Shown here: positions 54,701-64,000 of the stretch, in pieces | How the letters are laid out: the number at the start of each line of letters is the position of its first letter | Numbering within the stretch: the stretch's first letter is position 1 | Assembly (NCBI RefSeq): GCF_000243735.2 | Contig: NZ_AHMP02000003.1 | Coordinates: 1,327,001-1,391,000 of the forward strand | DNA length: 64,000 bases | From: Leptospira kmetyi serovar Malaysia str. Bejo-Iso9 | GTDB taxonomy: Bacteria; Spirochaetota; Leptospiria; Leptospirales; Leptospiraceae | Direction: 5' to 3' | Notes under the pieces: model-generated | What the model was told of the DNA's origin: nothing | Seen by the model: only the letters and a program-made list of their open reading frames with translations | Database searches by the model: none | Made by a program: the position numbers and the translations under genes

Positions 54701-54925
54701 AGAATACGATTTCCATCGGTTTTCCGGATTTTTTTTTCTCCGAATCGAATCCGGGAAACCTAAACGAAATCCGTTTTTGTTTTACAATTCTTAACTTTCC
54801 CCCGTTTTTCCACACTTCCAAAAAGGAGTCATTTTATCGCACGTTCCTACTGGCTTTTTGAAAAAAGCGAGTAAAAACTCACAGTCAATTTGTTGCATCT
54901 TCAGATCAGTTATTTTTATAAATAG

Positions 54926-57337
54926 ATGTATAATTTTTATAATTCCGCGATTTTTAGAATCTCATTCAGTTTTTGTTTTCTGATCTTGATTGGCTGTGTG
55001 CCCAAACCAAACGGCATGTCCATCATTGATACGGCTCTTTTTTCAAATTACTTTTTGTCCAATTCCTCCTCGATTTTGAAGATCCGCGTTCAAGGACTTG
55101 CAAGCGGAAGTTCCTTTACCGTTTCCAATCAGGATTCCGAAAATCTTACGATCGATTCGAACGGAGATTTTGAATTTCCGAAAAAAAAACCTAAGTTTTC
55201 CAGTTTTACGGTTTCCGTCGTTTCGCAACCCGTTTCTTCTCCGCACCAAACCTGCGTTATCACGAATCCTACTGGAACGATCGGACTTGGCGCGACTTTG
55301 GTGGAGATCAACTGCGGAACCAGTTTTTTCAACGTGAGTCTCCACGTGTTCGGAATCGCGGGAACCGCGACCGGAAATCTTTCGCTTCGAAGCGGGAACG
55401 TGGATACGTTGAGTGTCACAGGCGACGGGGATTATACGTTTGCGGGTCAAGTGCCCGATACGGGAACGTATTCGGTTTCGATTCTTTCGAGTCCGAATCA
55501 ACACAACTGTATCATCGAAGCCGTGCCTCCCGCGAGCGGAACGATCAACAACGCTCCCGTTACCTTGAACGTAAACTGTTTGAGTCTCGTCGACGCTTCT
55601 CCTATCAATCAAACCGCGATGAACGATACCGATTCGATTCAGCTTACGTTTTCCAAACCGGTAACTCCGCTGAGTTGTAATTTTACGGCGCCTACTCCGA
55701 CGCCATCTTCCGGAGCGTGTTCTTCCAACCTGGGTCCGTCAGCTATTCCTCTTGCCGCGCTGAATTATACGGGAAACGTCGTCACGATCCATCCGAACGT
55801 CAATTGGCCCGGAGGACTCAATCAGTGTATTCAACTTTCGGGATGTACGGAATCGGGAACCAATCGTCCGTTTCAGATAACGTCTCCGATTCGTTACGGC
55901 GTCGCCGCGACGAATCAAATCAAATACGTTCGACCCGGCGGCGCGGGCGCGGGAAGTTGTAGCACGATCGCGACGGCTTGCGGAGAAATCCAATACGCGA
56001 TCAACCAATGTACGACGGCGACTCCTTGTTTCGTTCTGGTTTCGCAGGGAACATATTCGATGATTTCGATGAGCCAGAGAATTCTTTTAAAGGATAAACT
56101 ACAACTCTTAGGCGGTTTTAGAAACGACTTCTTAGCGCGAGATTCCGCCGCGTTTCCTTCGATCATACGGGACGATGTGGGTTTCGGCGGTTGCGGTTCT
56201 TCCGATTTCGGTATCTGTACTCCGATCGCAGCCGGAACATTTACGATGAATTCAAATATTCTAATACAAGGATTTACGATTATAACGAATTCGAACAATC
56301 CTTGGTCCACTGGACTTTGGTTGAGTAATTTGAACACCGGTGCGTTTTCTTTGATTCTAAACGGCAACGTGCTGTTGGGTTCCACGGACACGACTTCCGC
56401 TTACAGTCTTTTTATCGTAAGATCCGCGATCTACGCTTCGAACGTCGGTCCGAACTTCGTTGTATCCGGAAATTATATTCTCGGGGGAAGCGGCAGTTCC
56501 TTATCCGCCGGTATGAGAATCTTGGAAGGAACCCAAGGCGTTATCTCGAACAACTTTATCAGCGGCGGTTCTCACTTAAACGTCAACGACGGTTTGGATT
56601 TTTCTCTCGGGATCATGATCAACAACAGCATCGAAAACACGACCCAAGCCCTTCGAATCGTGAACAATATATTCAATTCTCATCATATTACTTCGGCCGT
56701 TCCGGTCACCGCGGCGTCGAGCGCGGCCGTTCAGGCGTTGTGGATCAATTCTCCGAACTTTATCTTTATCAACAATACGATTTACGGGGGAAGCGGAACC
56801 AATCGTTCTTACGGAATTCATCATCAAGCGATTTCAAATCCGATCAACGTAAACGTAATCAACAACCAGATCATCACGAATCCGGGCGCGACGACCAGCA
56901 CTTGTTTGAATTTCGACGTGAATCCTATGAGCGCGGCGTCGAATATCGCGGGGAATAATTTTGTGGGTTGTTCGACTCCGGTCGATTCCAACGGAACCGC
57001 GTTTAAACTTTGCGGCGCCGAACCGAGCGCGTTGCTCAATTCTTTTACCTGTTTCGCTCCGTTGACCAATGCGACTCAAAAAAACTTTTCGCACAATCCG
57101 GTCTTCGACAACCCTACGAGTGCGACGAACGTTTTTAAACTCAGCGCGACTTCCCGTTGCAATTCCGTCTACGGCGGAATCGATCCCGGTTACGGGCCTC
57201 CGATCCAACCGCTCTATCAGACGGATCTTCTCGGAAACGTAAGAACGAACAACACAACGCCCGCAAGTCCGGTGCCTTTGGGTTCCTTCGGTTATTCGAT
57301 CGGGGCGATCGAATTCAACGGCAATTGCGCGCCTTAA
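54926..57337 (+). CDS. Large surface lipoprotein with beta-helix domain
   Basis: 803 aa. A signal peptide ends in the lipobox LIGC (Cys24). Two tandem beta-sandwich units of about 85 aa follow, each closing with a Cys pair (HQTCVITNPTGTIG to EINCG; QHNCIIEAVPPASGTI to LNVNCL). Then comes a bacterial Ig-like unit (SPINQTAMNDTDSIQLTFSK). From about residue 330 YVRPGGAGAGSCS opens a right-handed parallel beta-helix with many Asn/Gly/Ile turns (ILIQGFTI, VSGNYILGGSG, INNTIYGGSG). Probably an outer-membrane surface lipoprotein. No enzyme site is visible. The region upstream is A/T rich with no clear ribosome binding site. Confidence 0.82.
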   Translation: MYNFYNSAIFRISFSFCFLILIGCVPKPNGMSIIDTALFSNYFLSNSSSILKIRVQGLASGSSFTVSNQDSENLTIDSNGDFEFPKKKPKFSSFTVSVVSQPVSSPHQTCVITNPTGTIGLGATLVEINCGTSFFNVSLHVFGIAGTATGNLSLRSGNVDTLSVTGDGDYTFAGQVPDTGTYSVSILSSPNQHNCIIEAVPPASGTINNAPVTLNVNCLSLVDASPINQTAMNDTDSIQLTFSKPVTPLSCNFTAPTPTPSSGACSSNLGPSAIPLAALNYTGNVVTIHPNVNWPGGLNQCIQLSGCTESGTNRPFQITSPIRYGVAATNQIKYVRPGGAGAGSCSTIATACGEIQYAINQCTTATPCFVLVSQGTYSMISMSQRILLKDKLQLLGGFRNDFLARDSAAFPSIIRDDVGFGGCGSSDFGICTPIAAGTFTMNSNILIQGFTIITNSNNPWSTGLWLSNLNTGAFSLILNGNVLLGSTDTTSAYSLFIVRSAIYASNVGPNFVVSGNYILGGSGSSLSAGMRILEGTQGVISNNFISGGSHLNVNDGLDFSLGIMINNSIENTTQALRIVNNIFNSHHITSAVPVTAASSAAVQALWINSPNFIFINNTIYGGSGTNRSYGIHHQAISNPINVNVINNQIITNPGATTSTCLNFDVNPMSAASNIAGNNFVGCSTPVDSNGTAFKLCGAEPSALLNSFTCFAPLTNATQKNFSHNPVFDNPTSATNVFKLSATSRCNSVYGGIDPGYGPPIQPLYQTDLLGNVRTNNTTPASPVPLGSFGYSIGAIEFNGNCAP

Positions 57338-57415
57338 ATACGAACGTTTCAGTCGTTTAACAATTTTGCTAAAACGAAGAATGAATCGACGCGCTCGTTC
57401 ACGTCGTACTTCGTA

Positions 57416-57733
57416 TTACGAAACTTGCATCTCGTTGTAAGTTCCCCGTTCGATCGTCATTCCCAAACGTTGGATCATCGAGTTGATATCGAAACCCTGT
57501 TTTTTATATTCGAGAGCGACGGCGGCTTTCGCGTTTTGAAACTTCTCCTCGTTTTCCCAGACGGCGACGGTTACTACTTTGAATTTTCCCTCTTCGGTCG
57601 AGGTTTCGTATACGGAATCTTTTACGAATCCGGAAAGAGTATGTATGAAGTTTCGGTTGATGTTCAGTCTTTCTAAGAATTCTTCCCGGGCTTCGTTCGG
57701 TACGGTAAATTTGTCGATGAGAATTGTATGCAT
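57416..57733 (-). CDS. Antibiotic biosynthesis monooxygenase (ABM)-domain protein
   Basis: 105 aa from ATG 57731-57733, which has GGAG 6 bp upstream; an earlier frame to 57745 is less likely. It is a single dimeric ferredoxin-like fold: MHTILIDKFTVPNEAREEFLE, then HTLSGFVKDSVYET, FKVVTVAVWENEEKFQNAKA. The family includes heme oxygenases and quinol monooxygenases, but the heme ligands of IsdG are not evident. Substrate unknown. It lies 66 bp downstream of the AraC-type gene, which may control it. Confidence 0.83.
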   Translation of the reverse strand: MHTILIDKFTVPNEAREEFLERLNINRNFIHTLSGFVKDSVYETSTEEGKFKVVTVAVWENEEKFQNAKAAVALEYKKQGFDINSMIQRLGMTIERGTYNEMQVS

Positions 57734-57799
57734 TTGAATCTCCAATTTTCAAGAAGTGTAACTCGGGCGTTCTTGAAAAAATTGTAAAAATTCATTTTC

Positions 57800-58576
57800 T
57801 TACCATTCTCGGGGAGTTTTAAAATATTCCTTCGGACTTAGCCCGGTAAAAGTTTTGAAGTCTTTCGTAAAATGAGATTGATCGAAATATCCGAACGAAT
57901 GCGCGAGATCCGTGAAACTTTTTTCGGGAGTGTAATCCTGGATGAAACGTTTCATTCTCACTATGGTCGAAAATCGTTTCGGAGACGCGCCGACGATGCG
58001 TCTAAATTTTTTCTCAAATAGATCCGTGCCCATCGGAAGTCCGGCGATCAAATCCCTGATTTTAAGTTCTCCGGATGTCGCTTTAATTTTTCGGATCGAA
58101 TCGAGAATGGTCGCGTCCAAATCGATTTGTTTCAATTCGTAGATCAGAAAATTCTCGATCGTCTCGATGCGCTCTTCGTCGTTTTTGGATTCGGAAAGTT
58201 TTTCTTCGATATGCGCGACCTTTGCGGGCGAAAGAACGTCGCACAAGGCGATCGTTTTTCCGAAAAATTCGTGAAGAGATTCTTTTAAGAAAGCGGCGGC
58301 CCCGGCCTCCTTAAACGTTACGAGAAGATTGGAAGTTTTTTCGGAATACGAAATCAATCGATGCGCGTTTTGCAGGCCCGTAATTCCGACCCTCGGTAAC
58401 GGATTTTTTCCGGTCGAATCGATTCGGTCAATTTGTCCTCTATAACGAAAATATAATATGAATGAAAAGCCGGGCATGAGCCGATTCTCCATTCCTTCTT
58501 CGGTTTCCAATATTATAAAAGACTCAACGAATTGTCGTAAGAATGGATTTTTAGGAAGGAACTTTTGAAGGTTCAT
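57800..58576 (-). CDS. AraC-family transcriptional regulator
   Basis: 258 aa from ATG 58574-58576 (MNLQKFLPKNPFLRQFVES); a longer frame runs through a short repeat and is rejected. The N-terminal half is a sensor domain (FSFILYFRYRGQ, LLVTFKEAGAAAFLK) as in DUF6597-like AraC proteins. The C-terminal ~100 residues hold two helix-turn-helices: IRDLIAGLPMGTDLFEKKFR, with SPKRFSTIVRMKRF, and FTDLAHSFGYFDQSHFTKDF followed by GLSPKEYFK. It probably controls itself or the ABM gene after it. The effector is unknown. Confidence 0.88.
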   Translation of the reverse strand: MNLQKFLPKNPFLRQFVESFIILETEEGMENRLMPGFSFILYFRYRGQIDRIDSTGKNPLPRVGITGLQNAHRLISYSEKTSNLLVTFKEAGAAAFLKESLHEFFGKTIALCDVLSPAKVAHIEEKLSESKNDEERIETIENFLIYELKQIDLDATILDSIRKIKATSGELKIRDLIAGLPMGTDLFEKKFRRIVGASPKRFSTIVRMKRFIQDYTPEKSFTDLAHSFGYFDQSHFTKDFKTFTGLSPKEYFKTPREW

Positions 58577-58614
58577 CGTAAGCGGACCGAAATCATGTGA
58601 TCTTGTGGAACAAA

Positions 58615-58633
58615 GTGTAAGAGTTCCTACTTT
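58615..58633 (+). repeat. Short repeat copy upstream of the AraC-type gene
   Basis: Reads gtgtaagagttcctacttt, the diverged form of the repeat, in the same orientation as all others. It lies 39 bp upstream of the AraC-type start, so it could affect its promoter or leader. Confidence 0.65.
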
Positions 58634-58678
58634 GAATTGCAAATCAAAGAACGCAAGTCCGCGAGAAAAATACAAAAC

Positions 58679-58696
58679 GCAGGAGTTCCCACATTC
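58679..58696 (+). repeat. Short repeat copy in the araC-dapL gap
   Basis: Reads gcaggagttcccacattc, in the same orientation as the other copies and 46 bp from the previous one. It is followed within 8 bp by the dapL terminator. Confidence 0.65.
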
Positions 58697-58702
58697 TCAT
58701 AA

Positions 58703-58738
58703 AAAAAGTGGCCTTGCAACTTGCAAGACCACTTTTTC
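58703..58738 (-). terminator. Rho-independent terminator of dapL
   Basis: On the minus strand the sequence forms aaagtggtcttgca - loop - tgcaaggccactttttt, a long stem that is fully paired in minus-strand RNA (one U-G pair) and ends in a T-run. On the plus strand the same place has a C-A mismatch. It begins about 66 bp after the dapL stop. This is the clearest intrinsic terminator in the window. Confidence 0.85.
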
Positions 58739-58803
58739 ACCGACAAACGATTTAGATCGAACGGAATTGTCGTTGGACGGTCTACCGACCCAAAGTTTAA
58801 AAC

Positions 58804-60382
<1,579 letters not shown>

Positions 60383-60384
60383 GA

Positions 60385-61311
60385 TTAGAAATCCTGTCCC
60401 AAGGAAAGACAGAGCAAAGCCATTCTACTCACGACTCCGTAACGCGCCTGTCTGAAGTAGGCGGCGTTCGGAAGATCGTCCACATCCGTCGAGAGTTCGT
60501 TCACTCTCGGAAGCGGATGAAGAATCGTGGTTTCCTTTTTGGAAGCGAGAATCAACTCCTTGTTGATCTTAAAAAGATCCTTGAGTCGTTCGTATTCCTT
60601 GTGATCGGCGAAACGTTCCTCTTGAATTCTCGTGACATACGCGACGTCGCAATCCCAAACGGCTTTGATGTCCGTGGTTTCCTCCAAAGAAAGAGGATAA
60701 CCTTCCAGACCTTTTTTATAAGAATCGGGCAAAGCCAATTCCGGGGGAGAAATCAGATAAAGACGAACCTTATAATGTCTGAGAAGATTGATCAGCGAAT
60801 GAATCGTTCTTCCGTATTTGAGATCGCCGATAAACGCGACCGTCAAGCCGTCTAACGTTCCTTTTTCGGAGATGATCGTATAAAGATCGAGAATCGCCTG
60901 AGTCGGATGTTGACCCGCTCCGTCTCCCGCGTTGATCACCGGAATCTTAACCGCGCCCGCGGCGATTCGGGAAGAACCTTCGACGGGATGGCGGATCACC
61001 GCAATGTCCGCGTAGGCTTCCACCATCTTCATGGTGTCATACAACGTTTCCCCTTTCGAGATGGATGAGAATTGAAAACCCACGGTGGAGATCACTCTTC
61101 CACCGAGACGTTCCATCGCGGCCTCGAAGGAAAGTCTCGTTCTTGTGGAGGCTTCGAAGAACAACGAAGCCAAAAGTTTACCGGTTAAGATGCCGAAGGC
61201 CTTGTTCTGTTCGACCAAACGTTCCATATCTCTCGTTTTGCCGATGAGAAAATCGAGGTCCGCCTTTGAGAATTGTTCCGTATCGAGGACGTTCTTATGA
61301 TTATAGGACAT
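60385..61311 (-). CDS. pyrB: Aspartate carbamoyltransferase catalytic subunit
   Basis: Condenses aspartate with carbamoyl phosphate in pyrimidine synthesis. I take ATG 61309-61311 (308 aa, [19 protein letters not shown]). The carbamoyl phosphate site [44 protein letters not shown] and the substrate loop [25 protein letters not shown] are all present. Regulatory subunit pyrI is not adjacent. The ORF could be read from 61347, but the extra residues do not fit the family. Confidence 0.95.
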   Translation of the reverse strand: MSYNHKNVLDTEQFSKADLDFLIGKTRDMERLVEQNKAFGILTGKLLASLFFEASTRTRLSFEAAMERLGGRVISTVGFQFSSISKGETLYDTMKMVEAYADIAVIRHPVEGSSRIAAGAVKIPVINAGDGAGQHPTQAILDLYTIISEKGTLDGLTVAFIGDLKYGRTIHSLINLLRHYKVRLYLISPPELALPDSYKKGLEGYPLSLEETTDIKAVWDCDVAYVTRIQEERFADHKEYERLKDLFKINKELILASKKETTILHPLPRVNELSTDVDDLPNAAYFRQARYGVVSRMALLCLSLGQDF

Positions 61312-61357
61312 TAAGCGACAGAATGTAGAAAAACCCGCTTTTGACAATCAAATTGAG

Positions 61358-62359
61358 TTAGGAGTTTCGAGATTTTTCGGGAAGAATCAAAAGGCCTTTC
61401 AGTTGTAGAAACGCTTGTTTCAAAAGAGGAAGATCCATCGTATCCCGGGAATTCTCGAATTGAATCGGAAGACGGTTCCAAGGACAACCCGGAAAATGAT
61501 GATGCACACGATGATAATTGAAATGGAGAAACAGAAAGGAAAAGGATTTCGGAAGAGATAAGTTAAAGGAAGAATAAACGTTATCCAATTCCTTCCCGTA
61601 GTGATACGAATGATCCAAGAAAGAAACGATAAAACCTCTTAGAAACAATACGCTTAACAAAAACGGAAACGAAGAACCCGAAAGATAAAACGCGGTTCCG
61701 AACAAAAGAAGAATCCACAAAGAATCGATTCGAAGTTCCCGAACGATCTCCGGTTTTTGAATCTGCTTAAAGAAAGCCTTATGAACCGGAAACTTGGAGA
61801 CGGATCGATCCGCGATCCGAGTCGTAAACGAAAGAGGAAGACTCAAAAAAAATCCGCCCGCGACTTCCAAAAAGTAAGTTCCTAAAAACAGACGAACGTA
61901 GTAAAAAAATTTCTGAACAAGAATCGGACCCGCGCCCGCTTCGACGTATTCGATCCGTTCTCCTTCGGCGCGATTGAATTTATGATGCATGAGGTGCGCC
62001 GTTTTTACGACCTGATACGGAGTTCCGAAAAGAATACAAAGAATTCTTCCCGAAAGATGACTTTCATTTCGGGAGTTCGAAAAATTTCCGTGCACACATT
62101 CGTGGATCAAAGCCCAAAGCGTATAAGAAAAGATCGTGGAAAACAAAAGGAGAATCCCAAAAATCCAAAGCCAACTAAACGCGTCTCTGTTTTCGAAGGC
62201 GCGAACATCCAAACCGAAACTTTCGAAAAGAATCGATCGAACCTGGATCGCATCCGCAATCGGAATGCAAAAATAAACACACAGAAAGAATACGCTTAAC
62301 AAAAACGCGATCGTGCGGTTCGTTTTTTCGGGAAGATTTCTGCGAGGAGCCTGAGACAT
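61358..62359 (-). CDS. Membrane fatty acid desaturase family protein
   Basis: Di-iron membrane enzyme predicted to introduce a double bond or hydroxyl into an acyl chain. The three histidine boxes are HECVHGNFSN (about 95), HLMHHKFN (about 130) and HFNYHRVHHHFPG (about 285), with SFLDHSYHYG as an extra His group. About five membrane segments fill the rest; 333 aa. ATG 62357-62359. It may be part of membrane or lipid A adjustment; the exact substrate cannot be told. Confidence 0.87.
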   Translation of the reverse strand: MSQAPRRNLPEKTNRTIAFLLSVFFLCVYFCIPIADAIQVRSILFESFGLDVRAFENRDAFSWLWIFGILLLFSTIFSYTLWALIHECVHGNFSNSRNESHLSGRILCILFGTPYQVVKTAHLMHHKFNRAEGERIEYVEAGAGPILVQKFFYYVRLFLGTYFLEVAGGFFLSLPLSFTTRIADRSVSKFPVHKAFFKQIQKPEIVRELRIDSLWILLLFGTAFYLSGSSFPFLLSVLFLRGFIVSFLDHSYHYGKELDNVYSSFNLSLPKSFSFLFLHFNYHRVHHHFPGCPWNRLPIQFENSRDTMDLPLLKQAFLQLKGLLILPEKSRNS

Positions 62360-62476
62360 CTGCGATCTGAAAAAGGGATTTTTTCCTTTTTGAAAAGAAC
62401 GGCGATTTCATGCAATTGAAAATGATCGAAAACGTAGGAACGAATCGTCTCGAGATCCGGAAGGGATGTATTAGAA
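62360..62476. other. Upstream region of the desaturase and the small ORF
   Basis: About 117 bp between two divergent starts. It has an A/T-rich core (62375-62400) likely to hold the desaturase promoter. No repeat or hairpin is seen. Confidence 0.45.
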
Positions 62477-62695
62477 TTGAAGCAAAAGCGGTCGCCGAAG
62501 CGCGCCGATCGGATCGATATCTCAAAGCCGCAATCGGAGCGTTCTACCGAAATCGAGATCGACGGCTTTAAAGAATTTCAAAAAATAAAACCGGGCCTGC
62601 CTGAAAAGGATGAGAACAATCCACGCAAACCCGGTTTCGAATACGAACCGAACTTCGGATCGGACCGCGTCATCATAACAACATTCAGTTTTTAG
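62477..62695 (+). CDS. Possible 72-aa polar protein
   Basis: Starts TTG 62477 with AAGGGA 10 bp upstream. It is polar and charged (ISKPQSERSTEIEIDGFKEF, KPGLPEKDENNPRKPGFEYE) with no motif, and ends VIITTFSF. The third-position pattern looks like real coding sequence, but it stands alone with a rare start. It is included with low confidence; if not real, 62360-62729 is gene-free. Confidence 0.35.
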   Translation: MKQKRSPKRADRIDISKPQSERSTEIEIDGFKEFQKIKPGLPEKDENNPRKPGFEYEPNFGSDRVIITTFSF

Positions 62696-62729
62696 AATAT
62701 TCTTCTTTCGGAATTAAGAACGGAGAGGA

Positions 62730-62990
62730 TCAATATCCGCCGCCCCCTCCTCCACCGCCTCCGCTGGAGCCCCCGCTGCTACAAACCGCGAGCACGCCCA
62801 AATACAAAGAATCGCAGGCGCCCATCGTTGGATTGGAAGCCGAACAAGCCAAATAAGCGGCGGTCGTCGTTTGACATTTCTTTTTATCGTCGTCTTTTTT
62901 AGCCTGGTCTTGGTTGAGTCCGTAGTTGGAACAAGACAACAAACTCAACAATGTAAAAACCGTAATTCCCCAAAGAGTTAAAAGCTTCAC
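62730..62990 (-). CDS. Small lipoprotein with Cys-rich body and poly-Gly tail
   Basis: 86 aa. The start is GTG at 62988-62990, with an ideal AGGAG 7 bp upstream; the longer reading to 63164 has no such site. A signal peptide ends in the lipobox LLSC (Cys20). The mature part has a charged KKDDDKKK stretch, four to five Cys in CQTTTAAYLACSAS and GACDSLYLGVLAVC, and a terminal Gly9-Tyr tail. Probably membrane-anchored; the cysteines may form disulfides. No family known to me. Confidence 0.8.
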   Translation of the reverse strand: MKLLTLWGITVFTLLSLLSCSNYGLNQDQAKKDDDKKKCQTTTAAYLACSASNPTMGACDSLYLGVLAVCSSGGSSGGGGGGGGGY

Positions 62991-63325
62991 TGGAATTCTC
63001 CTTTTCAAAATCGAAACGAGCTCACTCGAATCATTTTGAGGATAACACCCGCGATCGCAAAAGAAATAGAAAAACGAAATGAACCTCCTCTCGAGGAACA
63101 TACTCATTGTTTTATGGAACAAAGAGGCGCTCTTGTCCGAAGTCGGGCAGATTTTACATTTCAAGTATTTTTCCGGCCGACACTTTGTCGGACCAAATAA
63201 AAATAAATTCTTGCAAGAACGAAAAAACCCGATTCTACGCTTCGATTTTCAAAAGAAGATTCGCAGAACTTTCCGGGATTCAGGAACCTGGTGAAAAATT
63301 CGGGATCGAACGAATCAATCCGCCT
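62991..63325. other. Gene-free stretch between two lipoprotein-like genes
   Basis: 335 bp, no supportable gene, between divergent starts. A hairpin ccgaca-ctt-tgtcgg lies at 63177-63191 with G/C flanks; it is not followed by a clear T-run. A/T-rich blocks on both sides (63040-63090, 63190-63225) probably carry the two promoters. Confidence 0.5.

Positions 63326-64000
<675 letters not shown>

Overview
The window is a stretch of spirochaete chromosome that fits the genus Leptospira. Supporting signs are a DUF1564-type protein known to me only from leptospires, a DapL-type lysine route, an OpgG/OpgH pair, an adenylate cyclase next to a FecR-like protein, spirochaete lipoproteins, many A/T-ending codons at a mid-40s G+C impression, and frequent TTG/GTG starts. 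I cannot fix the species. I see no tRNA, rRNA, CRISPR array, insertion sequence or prophage. Coding density is very high.

Layout. Positions 1-12922 are one minus-strand run of 17 genes whose largest gap is about 22 bp: dapA, dapB, cdaA, a YbbR/CdaR-like gene, acpS, a tiny TPR gene, a bactofilin, a DUF4321-like gene, rpsB, tsf, pyrH, frr, uppS, cdsA, dxr, rseP and proS (cut by the left edge). It joins lysine/peptidoglycan precursor supply, c-di-AMP synthesis, acyl carrier activation and a cytoskeletal protein to the classic translation/isoprenoid/phospholipid cluster. Next come a WecA/MraY-like transferase (+), a solitary XRE regulator (+) and a 400-bp array of short palindromic repeats. A minus-strand set follows: TPR protein, membrane protein, pdxA, second bactofilin, spirochaete coiled-coil protein and a large unknown. 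Then a plus-strand set runs from 19939 to 27743: lytic transglycosylase, citrate synthase, three overlapping RNA-methyltransferase-like genes and a glycosyltransferase-like gene.

Positions 28098-37558 hold a DUF1564 gene converging on an opgG - small membrane protein - opgH operon (osmoregulated periplasmic glucans), then a full-length gltB without an adjacent gltD. Positions 37913-45420 hold two Leptospira-type unknowns (-), long-form ispG (+), a receptor adenylate cyclase (+) and a FecR-domain protein (+). A duplicated palindromic element overlaps the 3' end of ispG. Positions 45606-49645 (-) hold a small SH3-like ORF, an IscU/NifU-N domain fused to pentapeptide repeats (third cluster ligand missing), rpmE, rho and a CBS-PAS-Fis-type regulator.

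Positions 50008-57337 (+) hold a 1164-residue unknown paired with a beta-propeller-like acidic protein, then a surface lipoprotein. Positions 57416-62990 (-) hold an ABM monooxygenase, AraC regulator, dapL, DUF2203 protein, pyrB, fatty acid desaturase and a Gly-tailed lipoprotein. The right edge cuts a metallo-beta-lactamase-fold protein.

No single obvious new defence or mobile system is present. The most unusual items are the IscU-like/pentapeptide fusion, the dispersed one-orientation palindromic repeats, the duplicated element in the ispG tail, the extra gene inside opgGH, the free-standing TPR module resembling cyclase tails, and the unknown 1164-aa/propeller pair.
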